A stretch of DNA of 64,000 nt, from contig OX467086.1 in NCBI GenBank assembly GCA_950106755.1, forward strand, positions 25,748,001 to 25,812,000. The letters run 5' to 3'. Below are positions 46,451 through 56,542 of the stretch, one piece after another. The DNA is from Climacium dendroides. Taxonomy: Eukaryota; Streptophyta; Bryopsida; Hypnales; Climaciaceae. How positions within the stretch are numbered: the stretch's first letter is position 1; each line of letters starts with the position of its first letter. The notes below the pieces were generated by a model. It was given only the letters and a program-made list of their open reading frames with translations, ran no database searches and was not told the origin of the DNA. The position numbers were made by a program, and so were the translations under genes.

Positions 46451-46697
46451 AGGGAGCTTCACTACTGTTTGGGGGTCTCTTCGGACGTTCCTTTCAGTCA
46501 ACAACTCGCGGAGCGAAAATGAGTGTCGAGGGGGAGACTTCTTTTTTATGTGGACTCCGCCTGTCTTGGTCAATTTCAGTTCGCTCATCTGCCAATAGTG
46601 TCAACTAGTACTCACATCAGAAAGCATTGCCAATAGTGTCAAATAGTACTCACATCCGAAAGGATTACAGGCACTTCCAGAGTAATAAGGTAAACAG
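46451..46697. other. Non-coding, small duplication
   Basis: A ~32-bp phrase (gccaatagtgtcaa.tagtactcacatc) occurs twice in tandem near 46591-46660. Confidence 0.5.
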
Positions 46698-47022
46698 AAC
46701 GATGGGGAATTTCATTAAAATGGCAATTATTCTGTGACTTTGGCATTCTTACAGTTCAGACCGGGCGGTCTGAACTCTACTAGCGTCCTAGATTTTTGAA
46801 ATCTATACCATTATTAGATATTTGAAATCTAGAAAATATGTAGATTTTTAAAACTGATTGGTCTGAAATCTACATCTTTTCTAGATTTAATACATCCAAT
46901 AGTGGTATAGAGTTCACAAATTTAGGACACTAATAGATTTCAAATTGCCCAGTCTGAACTGTGGGAACGACACACTGTGAAAATGGCACATGGAATATTG
47001 CCATTTTAATGAAATTCCTCGT
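46698..47022. mobile_element. MITE with long inverted repeats (325 bp)
   Basis: Ends match inverted: ggaatttcattaaaatggca on the left and tgccattttaatgaaattcc on the right. Pairing continues inward through cagttcagac.gg and gaaatctataccattattaga-type phrases to the centre, so most of the element is one imperfect hairpin. No coding capacity. No clear target duplication found. Confidence 0.8.
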
Positions 47023-47100
47023 TACGGGAGCCAACCCATTGTGGGCAAAATTGTAATGGTGGTGTACATTCAAGTTCTGAAATGTACATCACTATTTTAA

Positions 47101-48027
47101 TCCCCTAAAGTTCCATGGGTGTTTTTTTTTTTTGTCAAAATCCACTCAAAAATGTCACTTCTCTTGCATTTACCTAAGAAAGCTTTAAAAATTGCCTTTT
47201 TAAAAAACCTAACCGTAGGATCTTGTACTTAACTTCTTTAACAATATGTGATAAAAATTTCATCAAATTTGACCACATGGATTGCAAGATATTTGCATCC
47301 AAAGTGAAGAAATCAAGTATTTTTTACAACTTGCTTGATTAGATTTTTTGGCTTTGAATCTTTTGAACTGAAAATTTTTGTACTATTGATTTTGATTTTG
47401 TAAGTTTTTATGTTGAATAGTTGAGCTGAGAATCTAAGGAAAAAAATTCAACAATCAACACTTAATTATCACTCATTCAAAAATTGTTAAGTACATGTAG
47501 GTTCAAGATTGAAGGAAAATTTAAATTGTTAATAACTCTAAGATGGAATTGAAATACAATAATCCCAACAATGAGCTTGTTCTAAAAAGCAAACCTAACC
47601 TTGTTTACAATTTCTTTTGGAAAATTGTAAAAAATTGCATTCACAAATGAATCCTATAAGTTATTTCTTAAGAAGATGCATAATTGGCCAAAAAACAAGA
47701 TTGTCCATAACTTTCTCATCACTAGTCCAAATAGAATTAATCAGAGCTTCAAATGTAGACAAAAATATTTTAAAAAATTCTAAAATTTTAAGAAAATTAT
47801 TTTGACTTTTCTTGATTTTTTTGTACTACTCATTGACCTCCATTTTGGCTTATTGTGCAATAACTTTTTTTTACAGGCACCGATTGGAATAAAAACTATA
47901 TATCTAGAAAGCTCTTACAAAACTGCATATCCTTGAAAAGTTTCTAAAACATTCACTACAAATTGAGACCATAGGAATTTATCTAGATCCAAATTGTCTC
48001 GTGAGGGGACAAATGGTCCTTTAGGGA
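47101..48027 (-). mobile_element. TTAA-flanked long element, reverse copy R3
   Basis: 927 bp between TTAA 47097-47100 and TTAA 48028-48031. Reverse-oriented and the most diverged long copy. Recognisable phrases include ccgtaggatcttgtac, attgcaagatatttgcat and the terminal ctttaggga. It contains no transposase frame. Confidence 0.6.
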
Positions 48028-48031
48028 TTAA

Positions 48032-49922
48032 TTCAACTCACAATGGGCTTGCTCCTATTTTGTTCGTAACGAGGTAGTTTACCTTACATTTAATAAGTAC
48101 AGTAAGGACAGAGAAGGAACTCCAACCACTTTCATAGCACATTTTACCAATGCAGCAAAAGGTTCCTTTTTCATCCTGAAAAAAAGAAACTTTTATAATG
48201 ACAATGAACAAAAAAAATTTATAGGGCTCCTTTGTCAACACCCAAAATCTTTAAAATTCTTGAAAAGTCCCTCCCAAGTATCTAGCAAAGCATAATTATT
48301 ACACCTTTCCAATATGAAGAAGACCATTGCCTAGTTATACAATGTTATGTTTGGGCTCTTATAAATGAAAAGCTTGTTCATCTAGGTTCCACACTACTTT
48401 TTGAAGATTTTTAATGGATATAACAAGGAGACTTCTTGGCAAGTCACCTATTTGGGTACTATTTCGGCCCAAAGGTACTTAACCCCTAAGTGCTTAAGCA
48501 ATCATACATGGTTACTCCATTGACAACATTGAAGTAATAGATGTAGGTACAAAGAAAGTTGATTTATATTACAAGAATATCTACATTTGTAAAAAAATCT
48601 TGATAATTTGAAGATATAGAAGTACAAACCTATAGTAAGGTAGGGAATCCATACAATGACCATTACATTTGGTGGAAGCTAAACTCTTTCAAATATTTTT
48701 CTAGAAAGTTTCTTTGAAAGGTAGATAGATCTAGCATCTAATCCAACTAGTTTCATATTTTTTGAACCTTTGTGGAATTAGTTATGAATTTTTGAAGTGG
48801 AATGGTATAGGGCTCTAAAAGCATTATGTTCACAATTGGTACATTTGAAATTGCAATATGTACTTTTGTGCTAAAAAAAGCTTTTAAAACTTAGGTGCCC
48901 CTTTTGGCACTTCCTACTTTGAAGTTATTTCAAAACTCAACGGTGTGTTTTGGTTTGTAATTTGTAATCTTTCTTTGGCATTTGTTAAACGTATGCTGAT
49001 TTTTTCCTAGATTGTATTTGAATTCTTGTTCACATTTTTGCAATAACTTCTAGGCTTGGCTCTTCTCATAAGTGAAATATAAGACTCACTCTACTACTCA
49101 TAGGCCAATCAAGGAATAGACTAACTTTTTGCAACTTAATGGTAGCTAAAATGTGTTGAGTCTTGAGTTTCTTGCCATTAGTTAATTTTTGTCCAAAGTC
49201 AAATACATAGGCAATTATTTCAATTCCATTGCCTATGTGTTAGAAATTGGATTAATAAACAAGAAGACATTGTCAAACACAAGCAAGATTTTCTACGTAC
49301 CTTTAGTTATTTAAAAAAAATTAGTTGAATTCTTTTTTTTAACAACATTGATAAGCAATTTACTGTATGTTGATATATATTTTTTTTGCCAAAGTTTTAT
49401 TTTAGCAAGGTGTAGTTAACTATTACAAAGTAAGTTATCATGACAACTACATAGTATGATTGTTTGATAGTGAAGCCGTTGAGCAGGAGTTTAAATATTT
49501 GATCATACATATATTAAGCTAATTGCAACTAAAATTAATCAAAGTCCAAAATTCATGTTTGAGTACTCTATATAAAAGATATAAGAAGTAAAAATTTGAT
49601 TGATATATTGTCTAAATCTATGCTCTAATTTCAATGTTGTTGTATTCAACATCATGCAATGAATAGTTTTCTTAAATCTAAATTTATTAGAATACAATTT
49701 GGATATACAATCAAAACTTGTTGATCTTTCCTAGATGAAAACCAACTTTCAAGAGAATGAATGCTACAAACATGAAGAGCACAAATAAGGATGCCAAGGA
49801 TTAAATGTATTTGACATAAGGCTTTTAATAAAACTTTTGGGAAAAAAAAATGCACATATTCATCCAATAATGAAATCGTTATGTGTCTGACTATCTTGGT
49901 GTTAGGTGTCATTCTTTCATAA
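48032..49922. other. AT-rich non-coding DNA
   Basis: No supportable gene. Open frames at 48038-48241 and 49652-49945 (minus) are AT-rich without motifs. Confidence 0.4.
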
Positions 49923-49926
49923 TTAA

Positions 49927-50147
49927 CCGTGTAACGGCATTGCAAACACTAAGCTAGTGTTTGATGGATGACAAAGAATCCTTCTATGTAAGATGGAAGT
50001 GTAGATGTTCATCTTTGAAATTTTGTATAAAAAAAGGGAGGTTTGTCTTGCACAGTAGTTTGTTTATTTTAATTTTTTTTTTAAGCCAATGATTTGTGCA
50101 GTACCAAAAATGATGATTTCTATGGTGAGCAGCCCGAAGTTCCAGAG
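49927..50147 (+). mobile_element. TTAA-flanked short element, copy 3
   Basis: 221 bp. Left flank TTAA at 49923-49926; right flank mutated to TTGA at 50148-50151. Shared phrases with copy 2: gatggatgacaaagaatcc, atgttcatctttgaaattttg and agcagcccg. Confidence 0.65.
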
Positions 50148-50487
50148 TTGAATGTTTTCCTTCATTGACTGGAAATGGCTCAAATGAGCAGCTTGGAATT
50201 GTAACCACCAGCTTCATACACGTGTCAAGCAACCCAAGCCGCCAGACCCCTTTAGAACATGTTGAATTTGTCCTCAAGCAATAACTTTAAAAATGTCAAA
50301 AGTTGTGCTATCCAATGCAAATGAAACATGTTTGAAAAGCTGAATAGTAGCACTGTTGGGCTCATCCTTCCAAAGAATGAATCATATATATAAGTGGAAT
50401 AGATTTTGTTGTGATATGTGATTTTAAAAATTGTGAGATTCTAAGGTATGGGCATACTTTGAACCAAGGTATGGATAATATTATTAA

Positions 50488-50710
50488 CCTTCTAAGGACG
50501 GGCTAGTTTCCACGGAATTCATCATTTTCTAAAAACGTGAGAATCAATCACTTCAAAAAATGGAAAAGTATTCATTGAAAGTCAAACTATTGTAGAAGAT
50601 GTTTCCTTTTCTCAAGAAAACTCCGAGGATGAATAGTTGCATTTCTGTCTTTTACAGAAAAATTCTCTGTCATCCATCGGACACTGAGTGTCCACGGCGG
50701 CATTACAGGG
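50488..50710 (-). mobile_element. TTAA-flanked short element, copy 4 (reverse)
   Basis: 223 bp between TTAA 50484-50487 and TTAA 50711-50714. Reverse orientation: ctgtcatccatcggacac matches the forward gtgtccaatggatga of copy 5. The inner sequence gaaagtcaaactattg is the complement of caatagtttg..-type phrases in the forward copies. Confidence 0.75.
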
Positions 50711-50782
50711 TTAATCCATAAAGGACGGATCTATGACCGTGGAAATCATCCCTTTGGGCATTTTTGTGAGTAGTTGGTTTAA

Positions 50783-51009
50783 CCCTTAAACGTCAAAGCG
50801 GACATTTGGTGTCCAATGGATGATAGAATAGAAGATCATTCCTTGTAGGACAAAAGTGTAACTATTCATTCTCAAAATTTTGTGTGGAAAGGGAAGGTCT
50901 TCTACAGTACTTTGACTTCCAATGAGTGCTTTTGCAATTTTTTAAGCCAATGCTTCACACGCTCATGAAAACTAATGATTTCTAAGGTCATTCCATCGTC
51001 CTTTAAGGG
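50783..51009 (+). mobile_element. TTAA-flanked short element, copy 5
   Basis: 227 bp between TTAA 50779-50782 and TTAA 51010-51013. Ends CCCTTAAACG and, reverse-complemented, CCCTTAAAGG: the best-preserved terminal inverted repeats of the family. Its right TTAA is also the left TTAA of the long element R1. Confidence 0.8.
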
Positions 51010-51013
51010 TTAA

Positions 51014-51931
51014 CCCCTAAAGGTTTTTGACTAAGTTTTCACCAAAAGCACACCCAAATTGCCATTTCTAATACAAGTACCAAATTTTAGAAAAAGAAAT
51101 AGTTTTGGACACACAAAACCATAGGATCTTGTAGTAATTTGGTTTGAGAAGATGTGGGAAATTTTTTAGAAATTTCCACCATGTAGATTACAAGATATTA
51201 GCATTTGAAGTGACAAAATCCTTTTTGGCCATGCAAACAACTAGGTAGTTACACTTCACAAGGTCACTTTTTTTATGAAAAATGTCCAAAATGGTTGTAA
51301 CTCTTTGGATTCATTCTTTAAGGCAAGTTGGCTGCATATTTTAAAATTTTCAGATCATTTGGAATTGTACAACATATAGGAAAAAAATAGTAAGTTGAAA
51401 GATATAGAGTGATTGAAAATATTAAATTGTTATCAATTTATTTATGGAATTGGAACATGCCAATTCCAATTGTTGTAATCTTGCAATAAACAATATACAC
51501 TTAATGTTTTTGTTTGTTTTTCCAAAAATATTGAAAATTGAGTCAAATAAAGGACTTCAAAGTTTATCTTAGAGTAGAGATTTTGTAATGACCTACAACT
51601 AAAACTTCTCGTACCTTTCATCACATTAATCAAATGGAATGATTCAAAGCTTTCCACGTATATATAAATCTAGAAAACCAATTTCAATTTTTTTTAAAGT
51701 GATTTTTGAAGAAGTTTTTTTTGCTACCTAAGTTACCCACAATCTCTAAAAATTACATATCATACAATAACTTTTTAACCATGTAGTCAAAAGTTATGAA
51801 AAGTGTTGGGCTTAAAGCTACTCCTTGGTCATATGTTGTGTGATTTTTTTTTTAATTTAAAAAAAAATCCATTTGTAAAGCGCTACCCAAAACACTATCT
51901 TGTCAAAAAATACAATTTAGGGCTTTAGGGG
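51014..51931 (-). mobile_element. TTAA-flanked long element, reverse copy R1
   Basis: 918 bp between TTAA 51010-51013 and TTAA 51932-51935. Ends CCCCTAAAG on both sides (inverted). The interior is the reverse complement of the forward copies: gactaagttttcaccaaaa, catttctaatacaagtacc, aggatcttgtagt, gattacaagatattagcat and aaagctttccacgtat. This is the cleanest long copy. No coding capacity. Confidence 0.8.
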
Positions 51932-51935
51932 TTAA

Positions 51936-52089
51936 GATAATCCTAAAGCACTCATTGAAAGTCAAACTACTATACAAGACCTCCTATTTTCATACAAAAT
52001 GACATGGTTGAATAGTTGCACTTTTGTCCTACATACAAATATTCTCTATCATTCATCGACCAAAAAATAGCCATAGCATCATTTATGAA
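51936..52089 (-). mobile_element. TTAA-flanked short element, copy 6 (reverse, deleted)
   Basis: 154 bp between TTAA 51932-51935 (shared with R1) and TTAA 52090-52093. Shares cattgaaagtcaaactac and gaatagttgcacttttgtcc with the reversed copies. About 70 bp shorter than full length. Confidence 0.65.
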
Positions 52090-52093
52090 TTAA

Positions 52094-53149
52094 CCAATGT
52101 TGCAAGGATGTCCCTTTCACTTCCATAGAAAGTGAGTGCCTTCAACAAGACAACTTCATGGCTACGCCAATGACTCTCTTGCAACTTCCCACTCCAATAA
52201 AACAAACATTGCAACTTTATTTCTATCCATCTAATTACTCTTTGCACATTAAACTAAATTTTTTTCTTAGGTATATAAAAAGGGATCATTTTAATCTCCA
52301 AAGGGGAATGATTTAGGCAAGTTAATAATATTATGATGAGTGAGCAATGTCAACATTGTTTGGGTGTCAACACCTAATTAAAGATTGTCATTAGATTAAG
52401 CATGTTAATGAACAAGTTGACATGTTAAGTTGTGAACACAAGTACATACATTGATAGTGCAAGGTGTAATATGAAAGATGTTTATATGCAAATAGGATTC
52501 TTGCATTGGATATTTAATAAAGAATGTATTGAGAAAAGTGATATGGAGTACATAGAAATAGATATGTGAAAACCATACATTTTCTCTATAGCCTTTGGAT
52601 TAGAGACCTTCCTATAGCAAAAATTTCAATCTACAAATGTTCACAATAATATTTAAGTCATAACAACCTATTCAATATAAGACCATGTAAAGAAACCATT
52701 GTAATTCTTTAAGCTTGGATTGATCAAACAAGAAGTTTTTGTCTATGTTGGATTTATAGTGGTTGGTTAATTTGTCTCTTTTCAACTTCTTAGAGAAATC
52801 ATGGGTCTCTATGTCCAAATATGAATTTAAATTAAATTTCTAAATTTGACCTTTGAGTGGTAAGTAATAAAGTCCCTTCATTTTCCTTAAGGCATGGAAA
52901 AATTAGAAATCTACACCTTCAAGGACCAAGTCCGCCTTGAATGTATGAATAGTATTTAGAGCAATTTTAATAAACTTTGCATCTAAAATTAAACAAGAAT
53001 GACTTTATAGAAAACCATGGTAGATCAAGTATTGAATGAAATTAAGATTTGATACCAAAAAAGTTATATTTATAAAACCATACACGTTAAAAAAAAAATA
53101 GGTTGTATAGATGTGCCAAAGAAGATTTTATAAGATTGTCTTTTGAGTG
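52094..53149. other. AT-rich non-coding DNA
   Basis: No gene or recognised repeat. Confidence 0.4.
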
Positions 53150-53520
53150 GATAGTGAAGCAGGGGTTCACCCCACCTCACTACCCAAATTAAATATATAT
53201 TTTTTTATTCCCCAAATCCAACCCAACCCAAACCCAAACCATCCCCCCCCCCTAATTTGTAATTTGAGATTGACATGTGGTTGTACAAATGATATGGAAT
53301 TTTAGTGTTTACATGTATATGTCTTCTGTACTCATGTTCGTAATCGTATTCATACTTATATAGTATATATTTTCTATACTCATATCCATATTCTATATTC
53401 ATATCCATTTTCTGTATTTGTACCTGTATCTATTTTTTGTACAAGTATCCATATATGTATTCTAAATTCGTATCCATACCTATTTTCATATATGTATTCG
53501 TATCCCAAATCAACGGCTTA
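53150..53520 (+). repeat. Degenerate ATATCC/GTATTC-type repeat, partner at window end
   Basis: A low-complexity array of variants of catatccatattc and gtattcgtatcc follows a C-rich tract (cccaaatccaacccaaccc...). Its minus-strand translation gives an artefactual Tyr/Glu/Arg-rich 67-codon frame. The same type of array appears reverse-complemented at 63780-63990 (atacaaatatggatat, aggatacaaatac), beside a G-rich end. Confidence 0.6.
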
Positions 53521-54455
53521 GAGATTAGTTTTATTTTTTTTCCTATGAGAAGAACTACGGTCTAAAATTATTTTAAATAAAAAATGAGAAGGGGGGGCAA
53601 GGGGAAAGGGGGTGCATCTTTTCACTAAATAGTTAATTAAACACTAGCTCTACTAAGAGGTACTTACTATAAACTACATTTATTCAAAGGTAATCAACAT
53701 AAGTGTAATTAATGTTTGTTATAATTATTTTTTCTATTCAAATGTATAGGATGACAAATGTTTGTAAGTAAATCAGAGAGGAATTTAAATCAAGGGACTT
53801 TTTTTTAAAGTAATACAACCCAAAGGAGAACCAATTCTATAGCACTACTATCAATATTTAGGAATGAAAAATATTATTGTTCTTTAGGCTATATCTCTAT
53901 AAAAAAATTGTCCTAAAACATGCAACTTTGAAGGAGAATCAAAGAAAAACCATACTCATCTAACCTAAGGAACAAGAATAAACTTTTATCCAAAATTTGG
54001 ACAAATTACAAAATTTTCCACATGCATTGAGAGCTTCTTATACTCACATTTAGGGGATTTTTCCATGGAAACCTATCCCTTGCAAACCTATTGTTGCAAG
54101 TATTTATGAATGTTTAAAAAGATTCAGTCTTATACTCTTATTTAATGTTGTTTGCTTTTGCTCTCTTTGCTCTTCAACAACGAATTTTTTTCTTGGCAAA
54201 TTATCACCAAAATCTTATTTGATTTACCACTCTATATTAATAGTGTTTACATCAAAATTTGAAAATGTGCACTATTGGTACATATTTGCACAAAAAAGTC
54301 CAAAATTGAATTGTAATACAAATAGGATAGTATATCTTATTCCATCACCATGATCATGAATTGCAAAAATTTCATTTGCCAAGATGAGTATCTACATTCT
54401 TGGTCTCTGATAGTCATTCATTGGACACTTTTTAATACTCTATGGTATTGTAAGA
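53521..54455. other. Non-coding DNA
   Basis: Contains a G-run-rich patch near 53590-53615 and otherwise AT-rich sequence. No gene. Confidence 0.4.
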
Positions 54456-54459
54456 TTAA

Positions 54460-54596
54460 CCCTATACTAACATGGCAGCCTTAAAGTATCCAATGGATGA
54501 CCAAGAATCCTTCTATGTAAGACTCAATTGCAAATCTTTATCCAAAAGGATGATTTCCACAACAATGTTCTAGGACTAAGATATAATTAACCTTTA
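54460..54596 (+). mobile_element. TTAA-flanked short element, copy 7 (deleted)
   Basis: 137 bp between TTAA 54456-54459 and TTAA 54597-54600, beginning CCCTATACTA. Shares tatccaatggatgaccaagaa, shortened here to ccaatggatgacc, and atgtaagact. It lacks roughly the right third. Confidence 0.6.
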
Positions 54597-54607
54597 ACCC
54601 CTAAATG

Positions 54608-55105
54608 CTCAAGTGACCATTTTACGGTCACTACTTGACTTTGGATAGCATTTTTGGGCAAATTTTTTTTAATTTAAGAAAAATTAAAATTAGGTTGTCT
54701 TTAAATATTTAAAATCAACACAATCAAACAAAAATTATAAGAGAAATAATACAAAGTGTTTAAAATTTGTTTAGTGTTGAAAAACTTACTATTTGGGGAA
54801 AATGTTGGTGTTCTCATTATTAGACCTTATGCATTTTTTCACAAATCAATAGAAACCACAATTTTAATCAATCAAAAAACATTCAAATGCTAAAGATAGA
54901 TATTATATTTTTGGTGTATTTTTGAAGTTATATTTTCAAAATTCATTTGAAGAAAATCTAAAAGCAATTCTATAATTTTGACCATACGGATACTTTCTAC
55001 TTTTCATGCCTCACATTGTCTTCTTTAATGCAAACTCAAAAAATTATAGAACTTACATTTTATAACACATTTGTGATTTTTTGGAACCCCTTGGGTTTTT
55101 AGGGT
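54608..55105. mobile_element. TTAA-flanked element, ~0.5-kb type
   Basis: Bounded by TTAA 54604-54607 and TTAA 55106-55109 (inside tttaaa). Left end CCCCTAAATGC; right end, reverse-complemented, ACCCTAAAAACCC. The interior does not match the 220-bp or 0.9-kb forms. The assignment rests mainly on the ends. Confidence 0.4.
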
Positions 55106-55224
55106 TTAAAGGTCATGACTCCTAAGACCAAAGGTAGTTACCAAAAATGCTCCAATTATTGAATCAATATGGACATTCTTTGTTTTTATAGTGAACAATG
55201 AAGTCAGCATCCTTCAAGGTTTGA

Positions 55225-56167
55225 CCCCCAAAGGTTTTTGACTATGTTTTCACAAAAACACTCCAAAACTGCCATTTCTAGTATAAGGACCAAATTTCAG
55301 AAATAAATAAATAAAAACATTTTTGGACACATATAACCGTAGGATCTTGTAGTACACTAGTTTGAGAAGATTTGGAAAAAAATTCAAAAATTTCCATTGT
55401 GTTGATTTCAAGATGTTAGCATTTGAATTGACAAAAATCCTTTGGGGGGGCCTTGTAAAAAATTGGGCATTTGCACTTCACACGGTCACATTTCTAAAAA
55501 AAAAATGTCCAAAATAGTGGTGCTTATTTAAGGCAAGTTGGTTGTATACTTGAAATTTTTTTATCATTTGGAATTGTACAACACATAAGAAAAATAATAA
55601 TAAATAGAAATAAAGAATTATTGAAAATACTAAATTGTTGATAATTTATTTATGGAATTGAAAAATGCCAATCACAATGGTTGGAATGTTGTAATAAACA
55701 ATCTACACCTAGTGTTTTTCTTTAAGAAAATTCAAAAATATTAAAAATTGAGTTAAACATAGGACATCAAAGTTTATTTTAAAGTAAAGAATCCATAACT
55801 ACTCACAAACTACCCACAAACTAATACTCCTCATAACTTTCATTTTATAAATCAAAATAGAATGATTCAAAGCTTTCCAAGTATATTTTATAAATCTAAG
55901 AAACCAATTTCAAATTTTTATTTCTTTTTAAAGTGATGTCTAAAGAAGTTTTATTTGGTGTCCAAGTTGCTGCCGAGCAATGAAAACTACATACCATACA
56001 ATAACTTTTTAACCATGCAGTAAAAAATTATGAAAATTGTTGGGCCTTAAAGCTACTCCTTGAACACATGTTGTGTGAAAATTTCAAAGAAAAAAATAAA
56101 AATTCCATTCGTAATGAGCTGCCCAAAATTGCTATGTTCCCCCAAATGCAGTTTAGGGCTTCCTGGG
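55225..56167 (-). mobile_element. TTAA-flanked long element, reverse copy R2
   Basis: 943 bp. Left flank TTGA (55221-55224, mutated); right flank TTAA (56168-56171). Close to R1 throughout: gactatgttttcacaaaaac, catttctagtataaggacc, ccgtaggatcttgtagtac and agctttccaagtat. The right end (cttcctggg) has drifted. Confidence 0.7.
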
Positions 56168-56171
56168 TTAA

Positions 56172-56542
56172 GACAGCAACTGAAGATAGTTGTGGTCATG
56201 CATTATTTTCCTATCCCGAGACAAGGAGTGAGGTATTTGTAGGTACTTTTTTCACAACATCAAGGACTAGGTTTAAATCTATAAAGCTCAAGCTCCGGTC
56301 TCGCTGTTCCACATCGACTGGAGGTAACATACTGTAATACAATTACCAGTTGACAAAACAAAAAATGGTTTGCAAATTATATAAATATGAATCACCCCAG
56401 CACTTGCCTTTTATTCATCCCCGAAAGGATCCTCTAAAAGTTCAAAATTGTCCACTCAACAACCACAGCGCAACGGCACCTTCCATTTGGAATCCACCGT
56501 TCCTTAATAGTGTACACTACTCTCAGAAACGAAACGAAACAA
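56172..56542. other. 3' flank of the APS reductase gene
   Basis: Between the transposon R2 and the stop codon of the minus-strand APS reductase; includes its 3' UTR. Plus-strand frames here (60-89 codons) are not supported. Confidence 0.4.

Noticed and set aside
53205..53408. 67-codon Tyr/Glu/Arg-rich minus-strand frame
   Set aside because: Product of the degenerate catatcc/gtattc repeat; no protein-like composition.
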